Assembly (NCBI GenBank): GCA_014529385.2
Contig: CM043964.1
Location: 2,292,497-2,356,496 of the forward strand
DNA: 64,000 nucleotides
Direction: 5' to 3'
DNA from: Adiantum capillus-veneris
Taxonomy: Eukaryota; Streptophyta; Polypodiopsida; Polypodiales; Pteridaceae
The notes below the pieces were generated by a model. The model searched no databases. It was not told where the DNA came from and was given only the letters and a program-made list of their open reading frames with translations. Below are positions 22,100 through 32,906 of this stretch, piece by piece. Every line of letters starts with the position of its first letter. Position 1 is the stretch's first letter. The position numbers and the translations under genes were made by a program.

Positions 22100-22926
22100 T
22101 GTCGAGAAATTTGCGGTCTTGCCAGGAAAGCACCGGGCTTATGGCTGTGAGAGTTTGTGAGAGAACTCAACAAAAACTATATGAAGGAGTTAAACCATAG
22201 ATACCATGAAGACTAGGGTTTGGAAAGAAGTGCAATCAAAGAAGACTCACTCTTTCTCTCTTGCACTCACACACACAAAGAAAGAACACAAAAGAGAATG
22301 TCAAAACAATATGAAGATGGAAACATCAAGGCTATGGTCATATCCTATCATGGGTAATATGAAAGGGTTAATAGATGAGTTAATGGCATTCAATCTTGGC
22401 TGACCAAATAGGCTACGAATTGTTCTTTGGAATTGTAGTTTTGTGCTTACCATAATATATATATTTTGTCTAGTGATTGGGATTAATTGTGTGTACAAAT
22501 CCTCTTGGTTCATAGCAAGATAACTACGCTTACATCAAAAGAAAAATTATAGTCTATGAGAGGTAGTATGATGGGATCCGGTGATAGAAGTATTTCATTG
22601 AGCCTTTCAGGGCCAAAGAGAAACACTATACGTTGTTGAAAGTGTATTTTACGGCTAATCCATACGTTAATTCTAATAGATTGTACAGAGTGAAAGCGAT
22701 AGAAATGATCATCATGTGGGTTATTCATCTAGGATAGTATGTGAGAAATGTAGATATGAGAGAAGTGAAGAGATGAGAATTTTCCCTCCCAAGCCCTATT
22801 CTTGCCCGTAGACAATAAGGATACTGCGGGGAGAGATATACCTGTAGCAAAGAGAACCTAAAATTTGTAGAGAGGATGAATTACTAAGAGTGAGAGAGAT
22901 AGATTTGGTTAAGGAGATGAGATTAG

Positions 22927-22969
<43 letters not shown>

Positions 22970-24139
22970 GGATTAGAGATGAAAAAGAAAACAATAAGAA
23001 ATCAAGAAAACATCAATGTAGAACACATCTTACTTGACAAACCCTTCGGCACCATTATTGATGGGGAGAGAAGAAGAGGGGAGCACTCCACTTTGATTGA
23101 TACGCCAAGTACAACACCTTCTTTGATTAGAGTTGATCTTCCAAGGATAGCGTACAAGAATGGCTAGTCTTCCTCTAGGAGAAAGTGTAGGCTTGGGCTT
23201 ATGTTAATGGGGCTAAGTACAATTAGGCATTACTACTCAATCCCTCAAGAATTCCTCTCATCAATGGCTTGAATGCTTGAGTTCCTTCCAAGGAAGAAGA
23301 GGTCCCCTTTTATAGATGAAAGGAACCCCCAAGGGTTTACACAAGAAGAGAGGAGCCAGTGTGAACAGGAATTGGAAAAGTTGGAAATGAGTTGTCCCTG
23401 CATGATGTGGGCAGACTGGGGTCCAGTATTTTGATCATATCTCCTCAACCGTGGTTCCAAATAAAAAAGTAAAAATATGGACAAAAACTTCAGCTCATTA
23501 GCTACGATTTTCATTTTAAAATTGTTTTCCAATTCGGATTGGAACCTTGTGTAAAAAAATCATCAAAATAGGGTCCATTTATGGCAGCAAAAGTCTTCAT
23601 GTGGTCTCCTTAGCTTAAACTTTCATTTAATTCCAAAGGACACCTCATGCCATATGAAAGCATGACATTGCTCCTTGACAAAGTTTTTTAATTATTCTTG
23701 CAATAATGCATTAAAATAAGTGTATCTTTGAAATCATGCCACCTAGTGTCCCACTAGGATTTGATTCTCTCCTAGTAGCTATTTAAAAAGAAATATAAGA
23801 AAAGTATAAAAAATACATAGAATATATATATATTGGAGTTTACCATATATATAGGATCTAGCTAGGGTGTGAGATGATAACGAAATAGTAGAAATAAAGA
23901 ATCAATGCTTTTTGCCCCAAGTTAAAGAGGCGAAGCTATTGATGCCTTTCCCATAGTATTTTCTGATGGTAAAGTAAGGATAGGTTACCCTTGAGAAAAA
24001 TAATAGGATGAGATAGAAGGCTTATTATTATACTTAAATATGCATATGTACACCATAGAAAATATAATTATGTATCTAAAAAAATACAAGATAGATCTTG
24101 TAGCATGCGTTCCCACTATGTACGTGTCACAACACGACA
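22100..24139 (-). repeat. E3 3' LTR (left copy)
   Basis: 2040 bp. The (TA)n tract at 22931-22966 is longer than in the right copy. No gene content. Confidence 0.92.
22931..22966. repeat. (AT)n microsatellite in E3 LTR
   Basis: 18 AT units. The matching tract in the other LTR is at about 31006-31029, so it changed length after insertion. Confidence 0.95.
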
Positions 24140-24151
24140 TCCACCCCATCT
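24140..24151 (-). other. E3 polypurine tract
   Basis: The minus strand reads AGATGGGGTGGA directly before the 3' LTR. Confidence 0.75.
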
Positions 24152-24197
24152 AAACCTGCACATCCTCCGGTATGTGCTACATTGTCTCTTTGTAAGA

Positions 24198-25607
24198 TTA
24201 GACCTCTTGTACATCTTCCTTGTCTTCTTCTTCACTGGATGATTCCAGAGCTTCATGTTCACTTTGATCTTCACCTGTGCTTTTCTCTTCTTTCTCATCC
24301 ATATCTTCTAGATCATTGTCTCCTCTTCTCTTAAACATTTTAATCCTTTTTCCTGCAATGGGAATCTTTACTTCTGTACCATTTAGTTCAGACAAGCTGT
24401 AAGTAGCATTTTCATGCACATGATTTACAACATACGGTCCAAACCATCTTTTTGAGAACTTACGCATGACTGTGTGCTGGTTATCAAGGCTACTATCATA
24501 CACTAAAACCCAGTCACCTTTGTCAATTACTTTGCTCCTGAGTCGATGTCGCTTATCAAAATAGTCCTTGTTTTTCAACCTTGCATTTTTGAGTCGTTCT
24601 TTTGTAGCTTCAATGTCTCTAGGTCTTCTCTCTAGCTGTCTTATACGCAGTGCAAGGAGATCTTCCCTACTAAGCCCCTCTTGCCAAGGTAGTACATTCC
24701 ATGTGGGAATTGTATCCTCAATCGGAATCACTGGCTTTTGACCATGCATTAGCTCCGCAGGCATGTAGCTAGTTACTGAGCTATGTGTTGTACGATCAGC
24801 CCATAAAGCATATGGTAACAATTTTGGCCACTCACCAACTCTTCCTTCGCAAGCCTTGGCCAAAGCTTTGATGATAGGAGGATGCCCTCTTTCACTCTTT
24901 CCATTGCCTTCAAGGTTGTAAGCTGTAGTAAGAGAAAGATTGATCCCTAATCTAGAAAAGAACTCCCTTGCTTCTTCGGCATCCAATTCACCTCGATCTG
25001 CAGTGATTTTTCCCACACAACCATAACGGCAAATCACCTCTTCAAGAAGGAATTTGCACACATCTTGTGTGGTCTTAGCTCTTAATGCTCTTCCTTCAAC
25101 CTGGTTAGTTAGGTCCTCTCGTGCAAGAACCAAGTATCTCATTTGCCAGAGTCCTAAAGGCATCGTGACTAGATCCACAACCCATTTATAGTGCATGGCT
25201 AGTGGATATGTAGGGTGCAATCCATCACGATGTCGAACATTTGAATACATTTGACAAGTTACACATGACTCTACAAACTGAGATACATCTTTATACATAC
25301 CCTTCCACCAGTATTTTTCTTTCAACTTGGAGAGGGTTGCCCACACACCCCTGTGTCTAGCCCATAGACTCTCATGAAACTCTTGCATGAGCTTTACTTG
25401 AGTCTCTTTTTTACATATAACCCGTTGTGGTGTAGCACCCTTTTGCTTAGGATGCTTCCACAAGTAACCATCCCTTAAAAAGTACCCATATGCTTTCCTG
25501 CGTATCCTCTTGAATTCTTGTTCAAACCAATCATCCTGTTTTGTTAGAGTACTCAAGTACCTTCCAATAGAAAGCCAATCACCTTCATAAAGATCTTTCA
25601 AGAACAA
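24198..25607 (-). CDS. E3 integrase
   Basis: Open for 469 codons. The zinc domain has FHESLWARHRGVW then ESCVTCQ (HHCC). The core has KWVVDLVTMP, ITADRGELD and GNGKSERGH (D, D and E near residues 148, 203 and 240). Downstream are YALWADRTTHSS, LALRIRQLERR, KGDWVLVYDSS and RWFGPYVVNHV. The tail is very acidic, with no chromodomain. The true start lies upstream in the pol frame. A 23-bp duplication at 25667-25712 and a TGA at 25748-25750 cut it off from RT. The wording of these motifs is most like integrases I know from fungal genomes. Confidence 0.9.
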   Translation of the reverse strand: MFLKDLYEGDWLSIGRYLSTLTKQDDWFEQEFKRIRRKAYGYFLRDGYLWKHPKQKGATPQRVICKKETQVKLMQEFHESLWARHRGVWATLSKLKEKYWWKGMYKDVSQFVESCVTCQMYSNVRHRDGLHPTYPLAMHYKWVVDLVTMPLGLWQMRYLVLAREDLTNQVEGRALRAKTTQDVCKFLLEEVICRYGCVGKITADRGELDAEEAREFFSRLGINLSLTTAYNLEGNGKSERGHPPIIKALAKACEGRVGEWPKLLPYALWADRTTHSSVTSYMPAELMHGQKPVIPIEDTIPTWNVLPWQEGLSREDLLALRIRQLERRPRDIEATKERLKNARLKNKDYFDKRHRLRSKVIDKGDWVLVYDSSLDNQHTVMRKFSKRWFGPYVVNHVHENATYSLSELNGTEVKIPIAGKRIKMFKRRGDNDLEDMDEKEEKSTGEDQSEHEALESSSEEEDKEDVQEV

Positions 25608-25666
25608 TTCAAGTGAATTAGTAATGCAGTCATTGTTACCTTTGACATGAGAGATAGAATAGAATT

Positions 25667-25712
25667 TTGTGCCTACATCATCTCCCTCTTTGTGCCTACA
25701 TCATCTCCCTCA
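25667..25712. repeat. 23-bp tandem duplication in E3 pol
   Basis: Two direct copies of a 23-bp unit (25667-25689 and 25690-25712). Because 23 is not a multiple of three, it shifts the frame between RNase H and integrase. Confidence 0.92.
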
Positions 25713-25747
25713 TCAATCATTTGTGACTCATCTTCATACCTTGCCCT

Positions 25748-27157
25748 TCATAGCATATCTGCCACTGTATTGTCTTTACCTGCAATGTGCTTAAACTCGA
25801 GATTTAAGGACTTAATGTAGGCAATCCACTGCAACATAGCAATGTCTGGTGTTGAGCAGCTTGTAATCATCCCAAGAAGTGGTAAACAATCTGTTTTTGC
25901 AACCACACATGCACCAATTAGGTTCTCTTTCCCACTTTTCAAGGCTGTAACCATACCCCATAACTCTCTCTTTATTTGTGGATAGTTTCTTTGGCGAGCA
26001 CTTAGTACCTTTGCTCCAAATCTTACCACATACCTGTGTCCTTCTTTGTCATCTTGCCCTATTGCCCATCCAATCCCTGTAGGATTGGTATCTACTGTCA
26101 CAATCACTGGCCTTTGACACTCATAGTCTACCTTTCTCAAAGTCGTTGCTGACTGGAGTAACTCCTTTAGCTTTTTCATGGATTTTACATGTGCTTCTGT
26201 CCATTTAAACTTTTGATTCTTTCTAAGCAGCTGATAAAGAGGATCAGCTACATGTGCATAATGTGGAATCCAAATAACATAGAAGACACATGCTCCCAGA
26301 AACCTTCTAACCTGAGTGATGCTAGTGCATGTTTCTTTCATTCTTTGGATGGCATCTACCTTTGATGGACAAGGTTTCCTACCATATGGCCCGCACATGT
26401 GCCCCACAATGAGCACTTCTTTGACACCAAACATAGACTTTTTCCTTGACAATGTAAGATTCACTTCTTCCAACCTAGACAAAATTTTATCACAATCATT
26501 TATGTGATTTACCACAAACCTGCGACATCCCTTGAGATCCAAAGCTTCATCTTTGTCACTTTCTTCACATCCTTTGATAGGCAAATCATCAATGAAAGGC
26601 ATTGTGATTTGAGGAATAAAGTCACGTAAGACCTTATTCATCCCATTCATGATATGTGCAACCGAGTTGGTTGCTCCCTGTGGCAAGGTACACATCCTTA
26701 CCAAACCCAAAGGTGTCCTCATGGTTGTCAAGTCTCTGCTTTTGATTGCAAGCTGAAATTGATCATACCCTGAGTAGAGATCCCCCATTGAGTAGATTGC
26801 CCACCCTGCAAACGCCTCCGCAAATTCATCCACAATTGGACCTGTACCTACATTTCTAATTGTCACCTTGTTCACTGGTTGCATATCTTGGATGAAGCGT
26901 AGAGAACCATTCTTCTTTGGAACTGTGAACCACCTGTTTGAGTATGGAGCACAAGAAGGCTCCAAGATTCCCATTTTGATTTTCTCATTCAGTAGCTCTA
27001 CTAACTTTGGCAAATGAGCCTTTGGAACCGGAATAGGCCGCAGATTCCAAGGCACATGAGGTATTGTGAAAATTACCATAGGAGCTACAATATAAGGATC
27101 AACACATCTTATCTCATGTGGCTCAAATGCAAAAGCCTTACCATGCTTTGAAAGCAT
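25748..27157 (-). CDS. E3 reverse transcriptase-RNase H
   Basis: Motifs in order: YSNRWFTVPKKNGSLRFIQD, SMGDLYSGYDQF (catalytic Asp), TLPQGATNSVAHIMNGM and MPFIDDLPIKG (F-I-D-D form of the YxDD box), then FLGACVFYVIWIPHYA, VTVDTNPTGIGWAIGQ, KRELWGMVTALKSGKE, TDCLPLLGM and HIAGKDNTVADML. The last block is the RNase H. The frame ends at TGA where the family normally has ADMLSRAR. The N-terminal piece (near 27165-27240, KIGHTFTKESFQEL) is in another frame. Confidence 0.9.
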   Translation of the reverse strand: MLSKHGKAFAFEPHEIRCVDPYIVAPMVIFTIPHVPWNLRPIPVPKAHLPKLVELLNEKIKMGILEPSCAPYSNRWFTVPKKNGSLRFIQDMQPVNKVTIRNVGTGPIVDEFAEAFAGWAIYSMGDLYSGYDQFQLAIKSRDLTTMRTPLGLVRMCTLPQGATNSVAHIMNGMNKVLRDFIPQITMPFIDDLPIKGCEESDKDEALDLKGCRRFVVNHINDCDKILSRLEEVNLTLSRKKSMFGVKEVLIVGHMCGPYGRKPCPSKVDAIQRMKETCTSITQVRRFLGACVFYVIWIPHYAHVADPLYQLLRKNQKFKWTEAHVKSMKKLKELLQSATTLRKVDYECQRPVIVTVDTNPTGIGWAIGQDDKEGHRYVVRFGAKVLSARQRNYPQIKRELWGMVTALKSGKENLIGACVVAKTDCLPLLGMITSCSTPDIAMLQWIAYIKSLNLEFKHIAGKDNTVADML

Positions 27158-27680
27158 TTCTTTGAAGCACTTTGTCTCCTCTTGTGTAGAAACTCCTCAC
27201 AACCAATCTGCAACTCTTGAAAGGACTCCTTTGTGAAGGTATGCCCGATCTTTTTAGGATTCCGCAAACTTGGTTGTAAAGAAGCCTGTTCAATCTTTTC
27301 CTTGTTGTTGGGTGGTAAGGGTGAATCTACTGGTTTCACCTTCTTTGCTACACTCTTGTATTTAGTTTCAACATGGACTTCTGGGCCAACTGTTTGGCTT
27401 TCTTTAAAGGCTTCTATTACTTGATACATTTCCATAGAGCAAACTTCCACAACTTCATTTTCAAGATGCAAACTAGACCTCATTATAGCATCAAGCTCAC
27501 CCATAGTATCTACAAAAGAAACTTGTTCACACAAACCCAAAACATTTTCAGTAGGCTTTAGCAACCCACTTTTTTTCATGCCTATTTGTACATTATGCAC
27601 ATATTGCCTCTCATATCTCTTCAAATCTTCAAGTTTTGTAAAACATACTGATTCATTCCTTGTTACCAAGGAGATCATCG
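27158..27680 (-). pseudogene. E3 protease-RT connector
   Basis: Mostly open (27109-27678), Glu/Lys-rich. It ends with the conserved lead-in to RT (TFTKESFQELQIGCEEFL), after which a one-base shift moves to the RT frame. No catalytic motif. Confidence 0.65.
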
Positions 27681-27746
27681 AGAAAGTTTCACCTATTTTT
27701 GGATCAAGCGAGACCTTTTTTCTTTCTGTACCACTGCAATCCCGCT

Positions 27747-28232
27747 TTACAATGGTACTTGGCCAAAACCCATCATTTCTCTATGATCATGAAACTCTTT
27801 GCTTACCTTTGGTAGAGGATGTTCTCTGAGGTTGTCACGATTTCTTTCATGGTTTACACAGACTGTGAGAAATTGGACAGCTCGTTTACCATCTTTGCTA
27901 CGTATTCTAGCATATGCTGAACCATCGTCCATTACCTTTGTTTCCATTCGAACTCCCACAATGTAGGTATGTCCAAGGATGAGATGATATGAAGATGTAT
28001 CCTGTACAAAGAAGTTTTGGTCAATCTTTACATCACCTATTGTTACCTTCACACCTGGACATGCTGGATACAATTCACCGGATGAATTGTTTGCCACTTT
28101 TACCATCCAGCCATGATCTGTGTCCATCGGCCATTTGCACTTGTTGTAGAGACTCTTTGACATTATGTTTATTTCTGAACCATGGTCAATCAAGGCAACA
28201 AATGGCTCTTCAAGATCACCTACCTTGACCAA
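27747..28232 (-). CDS. E3 protease
   Basis: FVALIDHGSEINIMSKSLY is a retropepsin active site in D-H-G-S form, and YHLILGHTYIVGVRMETKV is the distal Gly block. This active-site form accompanies the same RT lineage in the elements I know. The frame stops before the connector. Confidence 0.82.
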   Translation of the reverse strand: MVKVGDLEEPFVALIDHGSEINIMSKSLYNKCKWPMDTDHGWMVKVANNSSGELYPACPGVKVTIGDVKIDQNFFVQDTSSYHLILGHTYIVGVRMETKVMDDGSAYARIRSKDGKRAVQFLTVCVNHERNRDNLREHPLPKVSKEFHDHREMMGFGQVPL

Positions 28233-28262
28233 AGTTTCTGTAGTAGCCCTTGCCCAATGACT

Positions 28263-29201
28263 TCATGAATAGTAACTCCTAGGAATATCTTCAACTTCTT
28301 TATCATCATTTGAGAAATACACTTGCTTCACTCTCCCACTAGATTGGTAGCATCCTACCACAGCTCCATCATTCTCCTTATTTTGCAGTTGCATCCCTTG
28401 TGTCTTTGAGGTTTCCCCTTCAACCTGTGGACGAGAAACTTCAGCAAGGGTTTGCCTCTTTCTCTTGATGATGTCAATGATCTCCTCATGGAATTCACGC
28501 TTTGCAATGCCAAGAACTTCTCCCAGAGTAAACTCAATCTTGCTATTCAAGATCCTTTCCTCCAAGACTTTCTTCAAATCTGTAGCAACCTCAATATCAG
28601 ATTGTAGTTTATAAGTTGGGCCTTTTGTCTTACCTTTCGTTGGCTCTTTCTTCTTTCCTGTTGTAGACTCCTCCATGAGTACTTCAGGTGGAGATGCTCC
28701 TTGTGTTGAGGGTGTTTGAGAAGTCATTGAGTCGCTTCTTCCCCCACTTCTAAAAGCTCTTTTTGATGGTCCTTCATCAGCATTCTCACGTCTGCGCTTC
28801 TCTTCTACAATTGCCTCATTTTGTTGGCATTTTGTAATGTAGGCATGCACTGACAATGAGTCCACTGGATCATTCCATCCTGTTTCTAGACGTATGCAAT
28901 CACCTGCTTCATGTAGAATCTCTTTTGTAAGCTTTCCCTTTTTAGCTAATTGCATGACATTTGGCCAAATTCGACCATGATGGTCACTCACCTCTTCATC
29001 ACAAAAATGTTCAATTTTTACTCCATAAGTAGCTGCCTCAACTGAAGAGGTGGCATGCTTGGTTGCCATATCTTCAACTACGGTTTGCATTCCCCCCTTC
29101 CCAAAGTTAGTTCTCAAGGGTAGACCTGTCTCTCTTAAGTGGATTTTACCATCCTTAAAAAAAGACAACATCTTTTGACAAAGCATCACTAAAATCATCA
29201 C
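28263..29201 (-). CDS. E3 gag C-terminal/linker region
   Basis: 312 codons open, with DCIRLETGWNDPVDSLSVHA and a Lys/Arg-rich middle (KKKEPTKGKTKG). It lies between the zinc knuckle and the protease. Function unknown beyond gag-pol linker. Confidence 0.6.
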   Translation of the reverse strand: MMILVMLCQKMLSFFKDGKIHLRETGLPLRTNFGKGGMQTVVEDMATKHATSSVEAATYGVKIEHFCDEEVSDHHGRIWPNVMQLAKKGKLTKEILHEAGDCIRLETGWNDPVDSLSVHAYITKCQQNEAIVEEKRRRENADEGPSKRAFRSGGRSDSMTSQTPSTQGASPPEVLMEESTTGKKKEPTKGKTKGPTYKLQSDIEVATDLKKVLEERILNSKIEFTLGEVLGIAKREFHEEIIDIIKRKRQTLAEVSRPQVEGETSKTQGMQLQNKENDGAVVGCYQSSGRVKQVYFSNDDKEVEDIPRSYYS

Positions 29202-30133
29202 AATCCCTTCTTACATGGTCTGTACTATCACACCAAATACATCTATTAACAAACCCTTCTTTGGGCTGTTGTCTTTGCCTAAGAAGTGGCCCTGATGGTT
29301 GGCCTTTTTCTTCAAGATTTGCAAACTTCACCTTCAAGTCACGCATTCCCTTCACAAGCTCATCTAGCATGGACTCATCAAACTTAGGAGCGATAAAAGT
29401 AGGCTTTACCATTTTGTCAGAAGTTGAGGTGGAAGGACTTGTAGTGTTTACTACCATCTTGTCCCTTCTTCTTTGTCGTTTGGCAAGCAGTGAGACAGCA
29501 CCTTCAACCTCATTCCAGTCGGTCTTTAGTCCTTGCTCAGCATCTTTATCTTCAAGAAGAAGCTCCAAATTTTCTTGAAACTCTTTACCTGCAGCTTGTA
29601 AGAAAAGATCCGTCTTCTCTGCATCTAGTGTGCCCTTTCTGTCCTAGTGAGTTGTGCATAGCGCCGCTCAAATTCCCTAAGTAGCTCTATTTTGATAGTC
29701 CTTGCTTTGGCTTGACTACCCATTCTAAGAATGTCCTTTTGGTCACTCTCTCCGAGTCCTCCATGAGATATTCCTCCTTTAAAGCTACTTTGAGTTCTTC
29801 CCAATTTCTCCCATGCCCATCTTTAATTGCCCTAACATGCTCCCTAATTTATAGAGCAACAACTAGCTCAAAGCTTTGAATCATCTCACCTTCTGGCACG
29901 CGATGCAGCTCCATCTCCTTCACATACTCGCGTAAGTACTTGGTTACATCTTTTCCATTGAATTGATCCATTCTGTTGACGACCGCTTGTATGGCCTTCG
30001 TTGCTGAAATCTCCCTTCTTTCAGTAGCATGTTGTTGTTGCATGAAAATTGCAAATGCTTGAAAAATTTGCATTGTTGCTGGGTCAAAATGCATACCCTG
30101 TTGCTCAACATGATCACCCATGGTTACCCACAA
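29155..30133 (-). pseudogene. E3 gag
   Basis: Likely start MGDHVEQQGMHFDP near 30121, then MDQFNGKDVTKYLREYVKEM. The frame breaks between 29568 and 29849, and the gag then continues to a canonical knuckle CIWCDSTDHVRRDC (CX2CX4HX4C) near 29200-29245. At least one shift and one stop break it. Confidence 0.75.
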
Positions 30134-30150
30134 ACTCGCACCCTAGCAGA

Positions 30151-30168
30151 TTCGCGTCGGGTTCACCA
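30151..30168 (-). other. E3 primer-binding site
   Basis: The minus strand reads TGGTGAACCCGACGCGAA, six bases after the 5' LTR end. The tRNA is not identified with certainty. Confidence 0.7.
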
Positions 30169-30174
30169 AAAATA

Positions 30175-32202
30175 TGTCGAGAAATTTGCGGTCTTGCCAG
30201 GAAAGCACCGGACTTATGGCTGTGAGAGTTTTTGAGAGAACTCAACAAAAACTGTATGAAGGAGTTAAACCATAGATACCATGAAGACTAGGGTTTGGAA
30301 AGAAGTGCAATCAAAGAAGACTCACTCTTTCTCTCTTGCACTCACACACACAAAGAAAGAACACAAAAGAGAATGTCAAAACAATATGAAGATGGAAACA
30401 TCAAGGCTATGGTCATATCGTATCATGGGTAATATGAAAGGGTTAATAGATGAGTTAATGGCATTCAATTTTGGTTGACCGAATAGGCTACGAATTGTTC
30501 TTTGGAATTGTAGTTTTGTGCTTACCATAATATATATATTTTGTCTAGTGATTGGGATTAATTGTGTGTACAAATCCTCTTGGTTCATAGCAAGATAACT
30601 ACGCTTACATCAAAAGAAAAATTATAGTCTATGAGAGGTAGTATGATGGGATCCGGTGATAGAAGTATTTCATTGAGCCTTTCAGGGCCAAAGAGAAACA
30701 CTATACGTTGTTGAAAGTGTATTTTACGGCTAATCCATACGTTAATTCTAATAGATTGTACAGAGTGAAAGCGATAGAAATGATCATCATGTGGGTTATT
30801 CATCTAGGATAGTATGTGAGAAATGTAGATATGAGAGAAGTGAAGAGATGAGAATTTTCCCTCCCAAGCCCTATTCTTGCCCGTAGACAATAAGGATACT
30901 GCGGGGAGAGATGTACCTATAGCAAAGAGAACCTAAAATTTGTAGAGAGGATGAATTACTAAGAGTGAGAGAGATAGATTTGGTTAAGGAGATGAGATTA
31001 GATACATATATATATATATATATATATATGTCGGATTAGAGATGAAAAAGAAAACAATAAGAAATCAAGAAAACATCAATGTAGAATACATCTTACTTGA
31101 CAAACCCTTCGGCACCATTATTGATGGAGAGAGAAGAAGAGGGGAGCACTCCACTTTGATTGATACGCCAAGTACAACACCTTCTTTGATTAGAGTTGAT
31201 CTTCCAAGGATAGCGTACAAGAATGGCTAGTCTTCCTCTAGGAGAAAGTGTAGGCTTGGGCTTATGTTAATGGGGCTAAGTACAATTAGGCATTACTACT
31301 CACTCCCTCAAGAATTCCTCTCATCAATGGCTTGAATACTTGAGTTCTTTCCAAGGAAGAAGAGGTCCCCTTTTATAGGTGAAGGGAACCCCCAAGGGTT
31401 TACACAAGAAGAGAGGAGCCAGTGTGAACAGGAATTAGAAAAGTTGGAAATGAGTTGTCCCTGCATGATATGGGCAGACTAGGGTCCAGTATTTTGATCA
31501 TATCTCCTCAACCGTAGCTCCAAATAAAAAAGTAAAAATATGGAAAAAAACTTCAGCTCATTAGCTACGATTTTTATTTTAAAATCGTTTTCCAATTCGG
31601 ATTGGAACCTTGTGTAAACAAATCATCAAAATAAGGTCCATTTATGGCAGCAAAAGTCTTCATGTGGTCTCCTTAGCCTAGACTTTCATTTAATTCCAAA
31701 GGACACCTCATGCCATATGAAAGCATGACATTGCTCCGTGACAAAGTTTTGTAATCATGCTTGCAATAATGCATTAAAATAAGTGTATCTTTGAAGTCAT
31801 GCCACCTAGTGTCCCACTAGGATTTGATTCTCTCCTAGTAGCTATTTAAAAAGAAATATAAGAAAAGTAAAAAAAATACATAGAATATATATATATTGGA
31901 GTTTACCCTATATATAGGATCTAGCTAGGGTGTGAGATGATAATGAAATAGTAGAAATAAAGAATCAATGCTTTTTGCCCCAAGTTAAAGAGGCGGAGCT
32001 ATTGATGCTTTTTCCATAGTATTTTCTGATGGTAAAGTAAGGATAGGTTACCCTTGAGAAAAATAATAGGATGAGATAGAAGGCTTATTATTATACTTAA
32101 ATATGCATATGTACACTATAGGAAATATAATTATGTATCTAAAAAAATACAAGATAGATCTTGTAGCATGCGTTCCCACTATGTACGTGTCACAGCACGA
32201 CA
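30175..32202 (-). repeat. E3 5' LTR (right copy)
   Basis: 2028 bp with the same ends as the left copy. Its AT tract is shorter (about 31006-31029). Confidence 0.92.
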
Positions 32203-32322
32203 ACGCGTATAAAGACTACTGTGGCAGAATTACACCAAACTTGGCCCCTTAGTTGACTTTACAATACTGAACAAGCCTATGCTGTCAGTTCCCAAATCTG
32301 GTGTCTATCCTAGGAGATGAGG

Positions 32323-32340
32323 CTTTATACGCGTATAAAG
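32323..32340. repeat. E1 palindrome copy
   Basis: Perfect CTTTATACGCGTATAAAG. Confidence 0.93.
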
Positions 32341-32590
32341 ACTTCTGACACAAATTTGACCCAATTTTGTTTTGGATGTTCCCTACACCCTAAGGAGCTC
32401 CTAGATACTCTCAGTTTCTATTTTCACCGCTTTTGGTGTCAGTTATGAACAATTCTCCAGGTTTGCGTTTTTTGCACTTTCTAGCTCATATGAATTTCAA
32501 AAGCAATCAAATTTTGGCTAGGTACTTCTTTTCTGCCTTAGAACACTAGGGAATATTCATTTGCTCCATTTGAGCCAGATCTATTCAGTA

Positions 32591-32614
32591 AGTCTATATA
32601 CGTGTATAAAGACT
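32591..32614. repeat. E1 palindrome copy, imperfect
   Basis: AGTCTATATACG followed by TGTATAAAGACT. Two positions depart from the consensus. Confidence 0.88.
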
Positions 32615-32880
32615 TTAGCTGAGTTTGTGGTCAGAATTAGAACACAAGAATCTCCAAGTCTTTAATCACTGGGTTTCAAGCACTTTTACCAATTTTTATG
32701 CAAAATATGCTTAGAACCACAAGTTTTTCTCTTTTTCTCGTTTTTGACACTTTGTCTTTTGGCTTTTGGGTACTAAGGGTTGGTCAAAACCCTAGTCTCA
32801 AGAGGTACTTAAGGTAAAACCCTCTGTTTGAACACCCTGGTTCAGTCAGATTTTTCTAATTTGGTCTCCAGATGCCCCTT

Positions 32881-32906
32881 GAGACATTATACGTGTATAA
32901 AGTCTC
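32881..32906. repeat. E1 palindrome copy, imperfect
   Basis: GAGACATTATACG followed by TGTATAAAGTCTC. Confidence 0.85.

Larger units (their letters stand above)
22100..32202 (-). mobile_element. E3: Ty3/gypsy element of a fungal-like lineage, nested in E1
   Basis: Two LTRs (22100-24139 and 30175-32202) begin TGTCGAG and end CACGACA, with PBS and PPT in the proper places. It is flanked by a 4-bp duplication ACGC (22096-22099 and 32203-32206). Internal order on the minus strand: gag, protease, RT-RNase H, integrase. The LTRs look nearly identical, so insertion is fairly recent. Several frameshifts and one TGA break pol. Confidence 0.93.

Noticed and set aside
22206-23167. Small ORFs recurring at 30281-31230 (for example MKTRVWKEVQSKKT)
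   Set aside because: They are identical copies in the E3 LTRs, with no coding evidence and no known relatives.
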